From Leptospiraceae bacterium (lineage in GTDB: Bacteria > Spirochaetota > Leptospiria > Leptospirales > Leptonemataceae), in the NCBI GenBank assembly GCA_020440935.1, contig JAGRNC010000029.1:1-13009 (forward strand): DNA of 13,009 bases, read 5' to 3'. The translations under genes and the position numbers were made by a program. Of this stretch, positions 7,201 through 13,009 are shown piece by piece (position 1 is the stretch's first letter; every line of letters begins with the position of its first letter). The notes below the pieces were generated by a model. It had not been told where the DNA came from. It was given only the letters and a program-made list of their open reading frames with translations, and searched no databases.

Positions 7201-8103
7201 ATGAAACTTTCCGATTCAAAACGAATGCTCACAGGAGCGATCCTCGGAGCTATGCTGCTTGGCAGCGCGGTAATGAACTGCTCGCTGCTTGGCGGAGACG
7301 ACGATTCCGACAATCTCGCAATATTGGGTCTGGCGCTGGCAAGCGGCAATCAAGCTGCACTGCGAGAAAACGAACAGGCCCTCGCAGCGGAAGCTGGAAT
7401 TAACGCAGCAATAAATGCTGCCAGCCAGAACGGCGATATTGCCTTCCTTAAGGACCTGGTGCATCCCGAGCATGCAATGGCGTTTGCCGATAACCGGCCG
7501 CAAATAATACCAACGTCCATTACCGTAACGAGCGGCAGTTGCACTGGCACCTTTCCCAATCAAAGCTGCAGTGCAGTGTTGTCCGGTTCGGCTGCATGCG
7601 TTGGCGGAGGGACGGCTACCTTCAGCAATTACAGTTACCAGTACACGTACACAGGCACATCGGCTACTTCCTTTAGCTCAGATGGAAATAGCAGCGGCCA
7701 GGTCACATTCTCGAGTTGCAAGATTACGTATGCGAATATCCTGAATGGGCAGAACGATACGGCGACGCTGGATGGCCCTATTACAGTGGCCCTGACCGGC
7801 ACTGGCGGAATACAGATTAGTGGCTCTACTTCCACGTATTCCAGAAATGGTAGCACCACAATATCGAACGGGGGCGGGTTTTCCATCGATGGAGCCGCTG
7901 TATCCTGGTCCGAAGGAGTCAGTACGTCGGACTACTCAATGACTTTGGAAATCCTTAGTGCTAGCTCCACGGCAGCCCAGATTCGGACCACACTGACCGG
8001 CACCTTTAATTGGAACGGTACAACGGTGGCTACTTTCAACAATGAAGTCAGAACATCCCTCTGTACCATTAGCGGCACAGAGATCAGTTGCACGTTGCAA
8101 TGA
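7201..8103 (+). CDS. Ser/Thr/Gly-rich surface lipoprotein of unknown function
   Basis: A 300-residue predicted lipoprotein. The N-terminus has a basic n-region (K2, K7, R8), a hydrophobic core and a spirochaete-style relaxed lipobox AVMNC with lipid-accepting C27. It is followed by an acidic GGDDDSDN tether, which in spirochaetes is often linked to outer-membrane or surface sorting. Residues 40-100 are Ala-rich and look helical. From about 105 to the end the chain is Ser/Thr/Gly-rich with alternating hydrophobics, suggesting beta structure. Besides C27 there are six cysteines (114, 123, 133, 173, 288, 297), an even number that would allow three disulphides. I do not recognise the family. The start is firm, with AGGAG at 7187-7191, nine bases upstream of the ATG. 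A strong terminator-like hairpin lies 16 nt after the stop, suggesting a mostly monocistronic message. Confidence 0.85.
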   Translation: MKLSDSKRMLTGAILGAMLLGSAVMNCSLLGGDDDSDNLAILGLALASGNQAALRENEQALAAEAGINAAINAASQNGDIAFLKDLVHPEHAMAFADNRPQIIPTSITVTSGSCTGTFPNQSCSAVLSGSAACVGGGTATFSNYSYQYTYTGTSATSFSSDGNSSGQVTFSSCKITYANILNGQNDTATLDGPITVALTGTGGIQISGSTSTYSRNGSTTISNGGGFSIDGAAVSWSEGVSTSDYSMTLEILSASSTAAQIRTTLTGTFNWNGTTVATFNNEVRTSLCTISGTEISCTLQ

Positions 8104-8834
8104 GAGGCTACCTTGAAACAGGCAGGACCCCGGTGGTCCTGCTTTCTTTCCGGCTCTTCATCGGTGCACTCGCGCTACTACCACTGACTTTTTGTGTCCG
8201 AACCCGGTTATTACCGGTTACCATTGCGGCGGATACCGCGCAGCGCCTCATTGATTACTCGGTAGCAATCGGCTATGGAGCGGGCACCGAACTCCGCGGC
8301 ACAGGCATGCTCATTCCCAAAAAAGGAATGATCCTTACCAATGAGCACATTCTGGGCGCCGATACACGATGCAAAATCTCCCTTGATGGAATCCAGTTCT
8401 ATGATGCTTTCGTTACGGCACGTCACTCTGATCTTGACCTGAGCGTTTTGAAAATTGAAACCGGTGCATCGGCACCGCCTCCCTCAATGCAGTGGCCTGA
8501 AATCCATGAGCAGGTCCGACCCGGATTACCCGTTGTTGCTTTCGGTTCGGCCTTTGGGCTCCATCAAACCTATATGCAGGGATTTGTATCGCATCCCGAG
8601 AGGCGCGGCCTTAGAGGCCAACCCGATTCCACCTATTATATCCAAATGCAAGGCATTACCTACCCCGGAATGTCCGGCGCTCCTGTATTTGATCTCGAGG
8701 GTCAATGGTTGGGTATCAATCGGGCCGCCTATGGGTACAGCACGACGACCGGTACCGGACTGGTGATACCGGCCCGGATCATAGTGGACTGGCTCGATTC
8801 GCTTCCTTTGTCGCCCTCGCATGACGCCCAGTGA
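8100..8834 (+). CDS. Exported trypsin-like serine protease (S1/DegP-type catalytic domain, no PDZ)
   Basis: A 244-residue trypsin-like peptidase of the HtrA/Deg catalytic type. With M1 at 8100, the triad is H83 (LTNEHIL), D113 (DLDLSVL) and S192 (GMSGAPVF), all in canonical context. The oxyanion-loop glycine and the following GQWLGIN strand are also present. A hydrophobic segment at about 12-32 followed by TIAA-D suggests export to the periplasm with cleavage near residue 44. No PDZ domain follows, so it is a stand-alone protease domain, shorter than DegP/DegS. The start is uncertain. The ATG at 8100 overlaps the TGA of the upstream lipoprotein (ATGA), which would allow coupling, but it has little ribosome binding site. 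A GTG at 8133 has AGGCAGGA before it but lies in the loop of a terminator-like hairpin. A TTG at 8088 is also in frame. The substrate is unknown; processing of envelope proteins is an inference. Confidence 0.87.
   Translation: MRGYLETGRTPVVLLSFRLFIGALALLPLTFCVRTRLLPVTIAADTAQRLIDYSVAIGYGAGTELRGTGMLIPKKGMILTNEHILGADTRCKISLDGIQFYDAFVTARHSDLDLSVLKIETGASAPPPSMQWPEIHEQVRPGLPVVAFGSAFGLHQTYMQGFVSHPERRGLRGQPDSTYYIQMQGITYPGMSGAPVFDLEGQWLGINRAAYGYSTTTGTGLVIPARIIVDWLDSLPLSPSHDAQ
8120..8150 (+). terminator. Intrinsic-terminator-like hairpin at the start of the protease gene
   Basis: AGGCAGGACC (8120-8129) pairs with GGTCCTGCTT (8135-8144) over 10 bp with one G-U pair. The loop is 5 nt (CCGGT) and the T-rich stretch TTTCTTT runs into 8149. 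The shape suits a rho-independent terminator for the lipoprotein gene ending at 8103. It also lies inside the 5' coding part of the protease and contains a possible GTG start in its loop and a Shine-Dalgarno-like AGGCAGGA in its 5' arm. It could therefore attenuate or translationally mask the protease. Confidence 0.6.
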
Positions 8835-8859
8835 GGGCTTCAACGCGATGCACCGCGCA

Positions 8860-9057
8860 TTACTTCAGGTTACACTTATCGAGCACGGACTGGTCCAGAA
8901 CGCATTCGAGGCCGCTGCCACCTCCCAGAACAATTCCGATTACGGCAGATAAGTCATCAGGGTTGTTCGGATCAGCGGCGTTCTCCAGGTTCGCGCGAAA
9001 ACAGGTCGGCAGCAACAGAATAAGTATCAGGAATAGTCCGCAGGTCAAAAATCGCAT
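8860..9057 (-). CDS. Small lipoprotein, 65 aa
   Basis: A very short predicted lipoprotein. It has R2, a long hydrophobic core (7-17) and a lipobox LLPTC with C19 as the lipidation site, leaving a mature chain of 47 residues. The mature part has an Asn/Asp/Pro-rich tether (NAADPNNPDD, 27-35 region), a hydrophobic Gly-rich stretch (VIGIVLGGGSG) and two cysteines near the C-terminus (C52, C62). GGGGGA lies upstream of the ATG, about 8 nt away, supporting translation. It starts 53 bp after the stop of the tail-spike-like gene on the same strand and probably shares its transcript. No family is recognised. Its length makes it easy to miss, but signal peptide, ribosome binding site and position agree. 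Confidence 0.72.
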   Translation of the reverse strand: MRFLTCGLFLILILLLPTCFRANLENAADPNNPDDLSAVIGIVLGGGSGLECVLDQSVLDKCNLK

Positions 9058-9110
9058 TGGGCGTTCCCCCGAGCGGATAGACCAGAAATATGAGTTCTTG
9101 CCATCGTCTC

Positions 9111-10544
9111 CTACCTGCTCCCCTGGTTGTGGCGAACGATGCTAAGGTTTCTGGTTTTGCGCATCGTCTGGGGATCGACGGGCGTTATCGACAATGAAGG
9201 CTTCTTAGCTGCATCCGCCCGGGCCAATGCATCCAATTTTCGCTCCATGTTTGATAACTGCTCTTGAAGAGCGATTACTCTCTTCCCCAGAAGCGCCGAC
9301 TCCTTCTCTTTTTCGCGCAGCATCGCATGCATCTCCTGGATCGCCTTGACGATTTCCCAGGGATTCAGGTGCTGGACGGTTAGATATCCATCGTCCCGAC
9401 GTTCGACCAGGTCGGGCCTTACCTGTTGCACCTCCTGGGCCACCGGGCCAATATACGTTCCTTCAGAATCCTTTAATTCATACTGGCGAATCGGAAGCGC
9501 CAAAATCTTATCGAGCACAGCCGCGGCAGGACGTATCCCTTTCTTGAGTCGACGATCGGAGGCACATGCGATGTTCAAGGTACCTGGCTCGGGATTCAAT
9601 CCACAGTTTCCGTTGGTGTCGATAATTCTGACGATGTCCGAGTTAACGCCGGCTTGCACGGTTAATCGGGTACCGCAACTCCCGCCCGTACCAATACAAA
9701 GATCGCCGATGGGGGTGATCCTCATCGCATGATTGAGACCATTGGAATAAAAATCATGCCACTGATTATTATTGTCATACACCCAAGCGGGTGTGGTGCC
9801 CGATTGAAAAATGGCCGGATAGTTTGCGTATACTCCAAACCGTCCAGAACCGGAATTTGCCTGCACTTCAATGTAAGCGACTCCATCCGCCAGATTGTCG
9901 GCGAAATAGGCAATTCGGTCAGCAGCCGTAGTTCGCACATCGAGCCTGGCTATGGGCGCGGTATGGCCGATAGCTGCATTAGCTGTAGTGTACAGGGTCC
10001 CTGTGGTCGTGGTGCCGTTCACGTCCAGCTCGGTTCCGGGCGACGTAGTGGCTATTCCTACTCTACCGGTATTTTTCACTACCATACGCGTTGAATTCTG
10101 GATCTGGAGGGTAATCTCGCCGGAACCGTTTGAATCCGTATCCGCTCCGATATTTGTGGTGGCAATATTCTCGACGCTGCCGGAGGCCCCGGCCGTTATT
10201 CCAGTTAGCGCCGATCCGTCGCCGACAAATGCTGTGGCGTTAATGGTGCCGTTCACATCAAGGGCGGATGTTGGGGCCGGAACGCCAATACCGACGTTAC
10301 CATCGGTATAGACTGCATCGCTTCCATTGAGAGTCCAATTCGGAATTGCGCTCAGTGTTGATTGTAGAGCATTGAAATTGTCGTTCAGGTCGGCTGCCGT
10401 GAGTACATCACCCGAATTAAATTGCTTTATCGTTCCGAGAATCGGAACGGCCAGTAGAGCGCTCGCCCCAAATCCCACAAATAATCCGAGGCCGGCAAAT
10501 AGTCCATTGCGAAAAGACCTCCAAACGTCATTCATCTGTTTCAT
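9111..10544 (-). CDS. Membrane-anchored tail-fibre-like protein with S74 intramolecular chaperone domain
   Basis: A 477-residue protein. Residues 14-36 form a hydrophobic anchor or signal sequence. A segment FNSGDVLTAADLNDNFNAL (42-60), common near the N-terminus of bacterial tail-fibre-domain proteins, follows. Repeats of the VGIG..P...LDVNGT type, typical of trimeric fibre shafts, occur at about 83-100, 161-177 and 190-203, with a degenerate one near 279-296. The Peptidase_S74 (endosialidase chaperone) domain starts at S329-D330-R-R-L-K334. S and D followed by K five residues after the serine match the known self-cleaving site of phage endosialidases, so cleavage after S329 is expected. A coiled coil (about 397-441) and a basic tail finish the chain. 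The product is probably a trimeric, self-processed surface protein. GAGGTGG (10553-10559) supports the start, and a promoter lies just upstream. No other phage gene is nearby. Confidence 0.88.
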   Translation of the reverse strand: MKQMNDVWRSFRNGLFAGLGLFVGFGASALLAVPILGTIKQFNSGDVLTAADLNDNFNALQSTLSAIPNWTLNGSDAVYTDGNVGIGVPAPTSALDVNGTINATAFVGDGSALTGITAGASGSVENIATTNIGADTDSNGSGEITLQIQNSTRMVVKNTGRVGIATTSPGTELDVNGTTTTGTLYTTANAAIGHTAPIARLDVRTTAADRIAYFADNLADGVAYIEVQANSGSGRFGVYANYPAIFQSGTTPAWVYDNNNQWHDFYSNGLNHAMRITPIGDLCIGTGGSCGTRLTVQAGVNSDIVRIIDTNGNCGLNPEPGTLNIACASDRRLKKGIRPAAAVLDKILALPIRQYELKDSEGTYIGPVAQEVQQVRPDLVERRDDGYLTVQHLNPWEIVKAIQEMHAMLREKEKESALLGKRVIALQEQLSNMERKLDALARADAAKKPSLSITPVDPQTMRKTRNLSIVRHNQGSR

Positions 10545-10566
10545 TATGCATCCACCTCAGGACTAA

Positions 10567-10596
10567 AGTATAGTTGTTCCTCTCGACCAAATGCAA
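10567..10596 (-). promoter_or_regulatory. Promoter for the tail-fibre-like gene
   Basis: On the minus strand, TTGCAT (plus positions 10591-10596, 3/6 match) is followed by an 18-bp spacer and TATACT (10567-10572, 5/6 match). Transcription would start about 15 nt before the coding sequence. Together with the hairpin at 10617-10638 it suggests that the tail-fibre-like gene and the small lipoprotein form their own transcription unit. Confidence 0.45.
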
Positions 10597-10616
10597 TACC
10601 CAAAGTTGGGCAAATT

Positions 10617-10638
10617 GATCCTTACAAAAAGAAGGATC
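10617..10638 (-). terminator. Hairpin after the OmpA-domain lipoprotein gene
   Basis: GATCCTT (10617-10623) and AAGGATC (10632-10638) form a perfect 7-bp stem with an 8-nt loop, two bases beyond the stop codon of the OmpA-domain gene. Read on the minus strand the loop is T-rich (CTTTTTGT), but the bases after the stem are AATTTG rather than a U-tract. It is a plausible but imperfect terminator. A second small palindrome, CCCAAAGTTGGG (10599-10610), follows. Confidence 0.4.
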
Positions 10639-10640
10639 CA

Positions 10641-11201
10641 TTACTGAGCCAAACGAACGGTCAATGTCACTCTCCGTTGTTTTGGGGAATCTGCAGGCAA
10701 ATCGGAAATCAATTCATCATCGGCTACGCCGCTAAAACGGAGCGCCTGTCGTTCAAAACCGCCGGCGATTAGTGCCTCGTACAATCGACGGGCTCGCTCA
10801 CGGGAGATCCATAGGTTTCCCGGGCTGCCAAAACCAGCCAGTCTGGGCCCGGTGCTATCCGTATGCCCCACCAGCTCAATGACAAAACCGTCGGGAAGAT
10901 ACCCGGAGAGCTCAGATAGGTGCGCAGCATTGTTCTTGAGCCACAGAATGCCATCGGGGCCCGGGTCCACTTGCATAACAGAGTAACCGTCGCCCCCATT
11001 GGGAACAAAATCCATCTGCGACAGTTGCTCGCGGATCTCATTTACAGTAGGCGTACGCCGATCGATCTTTTTTACGTTCTCATACTCGGGAGGAGGTTCT
11101 TCGAACTCATCCAGAGTGCCGCAAGAGACTGAGAATAGCATGGCGATGCCAAAAATAGCGCCCCGGGCGATCTCGTAGCTTAATCGAAATTTCTTCATCA
11201 T
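10641..11201 (-). CDS. OmpA-domain peptidoglycan-associated lipoprotein
   Basis: A 186-residue lipoprotein. Signal peptide MMKKFRLSYE... ends in FSVSC with lipidated C27, followed by an acidic and Pro-rich tether (DEFEEPPPEYE). The OmpA_C/MotB-like domain runs from about 75 to 184. It contains GHTDSTG (112-118), whose D115 would bind the diaminopimelate of peptidoglycan, SRERARRLYEAL (133-144) with R136-equivalent contacts, the FSGVADDE strand and QRRVTLTV (175-182) in place of the usual NRRVE. It probably tethers the outer membrane to the cell wall. The reading frame is open upstream to 11372, but that longer form overlaps the previous gene and lacks a signal peptide at its start. The chosen ATG (11201) has GGAGG at 11210-11214, eight bases upstream. 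The gene sits between a DUF5683-like gene and the tail-fibre-like gene. Confidence 0.88.
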   Translation of the reverse strand: MMKKFRLSYEIARGAIFGIAMLFSVSCGTLDEFEEPPPEYENVKKIDRRTPTVNEIREQLSQMDFVPNGGDGYSVMQVDPGPDGILWLKNNAAHLSELSGYLPDGFVIELVGHTDSTGPRLAGFGSPGNLWISRERARRLYEALIAGGFERQALRFSGVADDELISDLPADSPKQRRVTLTVRLAQ

Positions 11202-11305
11202 TTTGAAATCCTCCATTTCAAACCATTCGGAGTTAGTTTCCAAATGTAGTCCCGGCCTCTGGCCAGCGGGGCGAATCCTTTCCCATTCGAATAAACTAAT
11301 CCGTA
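11202..11305 (-). other. Gap between DUF5683-like and OmpA-domain genes
   Basis: This 104-bp leader holds a small GC-rich hairpin, CTGGCC-AGA-GGCCGG on the minus strand, and the GGAGG of the OmpA-domain gene. I find no convincing promoter and no U-tract, so read-through from the upstream gene is likely. Confidence 0.3.
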
Positions 11306-12196
11306 TCAATACTTGATCACAATCGCAAATTGAACTGCATTGCCCAACTGACGCTCTTCCGGGTGTAGCCATGTTACTGCCTGCTGCGAATCGCTTCCAA
11401 ATTCCAGGGAAAGCTTGAAATCTTTGTCATGATTGTAATAGACATCCGCGATGGAATAAGTCCATAGCAGGACGGCTAACCATGATATCTGGTTCAGATT
11501 ATCTTCGCTTCTCCGAGCCTTGCGCTTCAATGCGTCAAAATAGTAGATCGTAATCGGAAGCCCATTTGTGCCAAATACAGCGGTAAAGAGAGGCGGCACC
11601 AGGGCAGAATTGTAAGCCCGCTCGGCCTTTTTTAGTTCTATATAGTTATTTGTGAAGACTGAGTAAGAAAATGCAGTCATGCCCAGGAGAGTGAGCGACT
11701 TCTCATATTCATCGAGGTAGAAATGCCCCCAACCGGGAATGAGGGCACTTCGCCACAACGCCTGGTTTCGTTCGTAGAGTACATCCTCCCGCCGAATGCT
11801 TCTGATTTCACCAATAGCCTCTTCGACGGCCCCGGATGCTTTAAATAGCCTTGCTCTTCGTAACCGCCGTTGCTCGATTTGCCTTTGGCGAATCAGCTCG
11901 AGTCTACGTTTCTGCAGAAGCTGCTCGCGCTCCTCGTCCTCCACTGGACCATAGGAGATGCGCGCAATGGCGCTTTTGGGAATGGTTCGTTGGCCCGTCT
12001 TCGTGCGTACGGTTATAGATGTGCCGGTCTGTCCCACAATGTTTCCGACAACCGAACTTCCGTCCTTCAAGCGAATGGTATCGGCATGGACAGAAATAGA
12101 AACTACAAAAACCGCAATCGATAGTGACCAGGATAATACATTGCGACAGAGAGAACCAGGCTGTCGACGGATACCCATTTCTTCTACTTGTTTCAA
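11306..12196 (-). CDS. DUF5683-like envelope protein with N-terminal small beta domain
   Basis: A 296-residue exported protein. A signal sequence (about 19-38) ends in SVHA-D. It is followed by a small beta-rich domain, TIRLKDGSSVVGNIVGQ to TIPKSAIARI (about 40-80), a layout often seen at the start of leptospiral envelope proteins. A very basic charged segment (about 86-137) may be helical. RSALIPGWGHFYLDEYEKS (149-167) matches the core signature of DUF5683-type proteins, followed by hydrophobic segments (about 168-185, 198-220, 236-254). The chain ends in alternating hydrophobics and a terminal aromatic residue (AIVIKY), which suggests, but does not prove, an outer-membrane strand. The start is TTG at 12196, with GGAGG at 12207-12211. 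An in-frame ATG at 12178 would give a more compact signal peptide but lacks that site. The role is unknown. Confidence 0.78.
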   Translation of the reverse strand: MKQVEEMGIRRQPGSLCRNVLSWSLSIAVFVVSISVHADTIRLKDGSSVVGNIVGQTGTSITVRTKTGQRTIPKSAIARISYGPVEDEEREQLLQKRRLELIRQRQIEQRRLRRARLFKASGAVEEAIGEIRSIRREDVLYERNQALWRSALIPGWGHFYLDEYEKSLTLLGMTAFSYSVFTNNYIELKKAERAYNSALVPPLFTAVFGTNGLPITIYYFDALKRKARRSEDNLNQISWLAVLLWTYSIADVYYNHDKDFKLSLEFGSDSQQAVTWLHPEERQLGNAVQFAIVIKY

Positions 12197-12278
12197 GACA
12201 GAAACTCCTCCAAAGGCCTGTGCGGTCCCAGGTCGTACATTTTACGGAGAAAGTCCGGTCGGGAGCCGCATCCAGGTT

Positions 12279-12905
12279 CTATTGCCAGTCGTACCATTTC
12301 CGTTCCTTGATTTCCTGGGGTGGCCCGGTTTTCAGACTGGCAATGGTTCGTCGAAAAATGGGTCCATATTGATCGTATCGCTCCCTGGTTGCCGTGCAAG
12401 TGAAGAGAATTCCGATTACCCCCTCGTCCGCCTCGATCGTTGCGAAACCGAACAGCGATCGGATGATCACTCCATCGCGAATGCCAAAGGAAATCTCAAG
12501 GAGCTTACCCGGACCTCCGGCGATGGAGATATCCGTTTCGCTCAAGACCTGGTAATTCTTAAGCTTGTTCGCCAGTCCATCCCGGTTTATTGTGTACAGC
12601 TCGTCGATTTCCAGATTACTGCCTTGGTTTAGAAGAATCAAAGAAACGCTTTCGCGAAAATTATCCTGGGGGTTTTCAAAGGGACTGATTGCGCGAATGT
12701 AAGTGCTCGAGCCCTGTTCAATTTTCCAACCGGCTGGAAATACTATGCTGAACGGGGGATCCGAATGAACATAAAGTCCGTTTTCCGGAGTGGCATAACC
12801 GCGCTCCTCCAAGGATACTCGGGCTGGCGGGCTAAAGCAACCTGGGAGCCCCAACAGAAGGATCAAGGGAAGCAGCGCTGCAATTCTGTTCCGATAAAGA
12901 ACCAT
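12279..12905 (-). CDS. Lipoprotein with PsbP/DcrB-like fold (tentative)
   Basis: A 208-residue predicted lipoprotein. Basic n-region (R5, R7), hydrophobic core and a classic lipobox LGLPGC with C23. The mature part has features typical of small PsbP/DcrB/DUF1795-like proteins: FSIVFPAGWKIEQG (52-65), a central ESVSLILLNQG strand, KLLEISFGIRDG, and a terminal helix RYDQYGPIFRRTIASLKT (175-192). The family call rests on pattern only. The C-terminal tail is charged (QEIKERKWYDWQ). The ATG lacks a clear Shine-Dalgarno sequence, but no other start preserves the signal peptide. It is the first gene of the minus-strand envelope run, 82 bp before the DUF5683-like gene, and may be co-transcribed with it. 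Function unknown. Confidence 0.8.
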   Translation of the reverse strand: MVLYRNRIAALLPLILLLGLPGCFSPPARVSLEERGYATPENGLYVHSDPPFSIVFPAGWKIEQGSSTYIRAISPFENPQDNFRESVSLILLNQGSNLEIDELYTINRDGLANKLKNYQVLSETDISIAGGPGKLLEISFGIRDGVIIRSLFGFATIEADEGVIGILFTCTATRERYDQYGPIFRRTIASLKTGPPQEIKERKWYDWQ

Positions 12906-13009
12906 GATTGATTTCTAAGTTTATATTGTGACTTGTATTCACGCCATACCTCAAATTTGGTATTTGCAATTCGGTCACTCCGGGATTCCGGTTAGTAAGA
13001 AGACCCAAT
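12906..13009. other. Upstream region of the envelope gene run
   Basis: This 104-bp stretch up to the window edge has no gene. On the minus strand it carries a TATAAA about 15 nt before the lipoprotein ATG, but no -35 at a proper distance. The promoter of the run is probably here or just outside the window. Confidence 0.3.

Noticed and set aside
7022..7204. 60-codon reading frame just upstream of and overlapping the 7201 lipoprotein gene by 4 bp
   Set aside because: It begins at a TTG without a ribosome binding site, has no protein-like features, and spans the predicted promoter of the lipoprotein gene.
8455..8766. Open frames overlapping the protease on both strands (also 8526-8843)
   Set aside because: They are shadows of a gene with an intact catalytic triad.
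8088..8834. TTG start for the serine protease
   Set aside because: The in-frame ATG at 8100 and the GTG at 8133 are both better candidates; the TTG has no ribosome binding site.
9111..10544. Prophage remnant, because of the tail-fibre-like protein
   Set aside because: There is no capsid, terminase, portal, lysis or integrase gene, and the protein has its own bacterial-style export or anchor segment.
10641..11372. Longer 243-aa form of the OmpA-domain lipoprotein
   Set aside because: It would overlap the upstream gene by 67 bp and bury the signal peptide 57 residues inside; the ATG at 11201 has a well-spaced GGAGG.
11958..12632. 224-codon plus-strand frame opposite the DUF5683-like and 208-aa lipoprotein genes
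   Set aside because: It is antisense to two genes with signal peptides and clear domains and shows no recognisable motif.
1..13009. CRISPR array, tRNA or rRNA genes
   Set aside because: No regularly spaced repeats, cloverleaf with a CCA end or conserved rRNA segments were seen on either strand by eye.

Overview
The window looks like a chromosomal segment of a spirochaete of the Leptospirales (Leptonema/Turneriella/Leptospira-like). This is inferred from four things: several short lipoproteins with the relaxed lipoboxes typical of spirochaetes, a 7TMR-DISM hybrid kinase, an OmpA-domain lipoprotein, and a DUF5683-like envelope protein. Base composition appears near 50% GC by eye (not computed). 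I see no transposase, integrase, tRNA, rRNA or CRISPR array. Taxonomy is an inference; no marker gene is present.

Layout. (1) 25-705 (+): a UbiE-like SAM-dependent methyltransferase with a strong ribosome binding site. (2) 921-3989 (+) and 4011-6755 (-): two very large sensor kinases facing each other tail to tail, 21 bp apart. Both have the order membrane sensor, HisKA kinase core, receiver, then a second kinase-like core of the HisKA_3 (NarX/LiaS-like) type. Their sensors differ (7TMR-DISM versus a plain N-terminal 7TM region) but their cytoplasmic halves are paralogous. (3) 6756-7200: a 445-bp intergenic region with outward-facing promoters, a 12-bp perfect palindrome and an 11-bp-spaced direct repeat. 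(4) 7201-8103 (+) a Ser/Thr-rich lipoprotein, followed by 8100-8834 (+) an exported trypsin-like serine protease. A terminator-like hairpin sits over the start of the protease gene. (5) A run of five minus-strand envelope genes, in transcription order: a 208-aa lipoprotein (12905-12279), a DUF5683-like membrane protein (12196-11306), an OmpA-domain lipoprotein (11201-10641), a membrane-anchored phage-tail-spike-like protein with an S74 self-cleaving chaperone (10544-9111), and a 65-aa lipoprotein (9057-8860).

How it may work together. The first part is signal transduction without any visible DNA-binding regulator: each kinase carries its own receiver, which is followed by a second, partly degenerate kinase core. 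The simplest reading is an intramolecular relay in which core 1 phosphorylates the receiver and the receiver gates core 2, which then acts on an unlinked response regulator. The rest of the window is cell-envelope biogenesis or surface display. No gene in the window ties the kinases to the envelope cluster beyond proximity.

The most unusual item is the pair of double-core kinases and their shared C-terminal module: an intact HisKA_3 His-Asp box, an N-box-like NDLxYGHG motif and a GTGxGTGSI glycine loop, but no recognisable G1 (DxGxG) aspartate.
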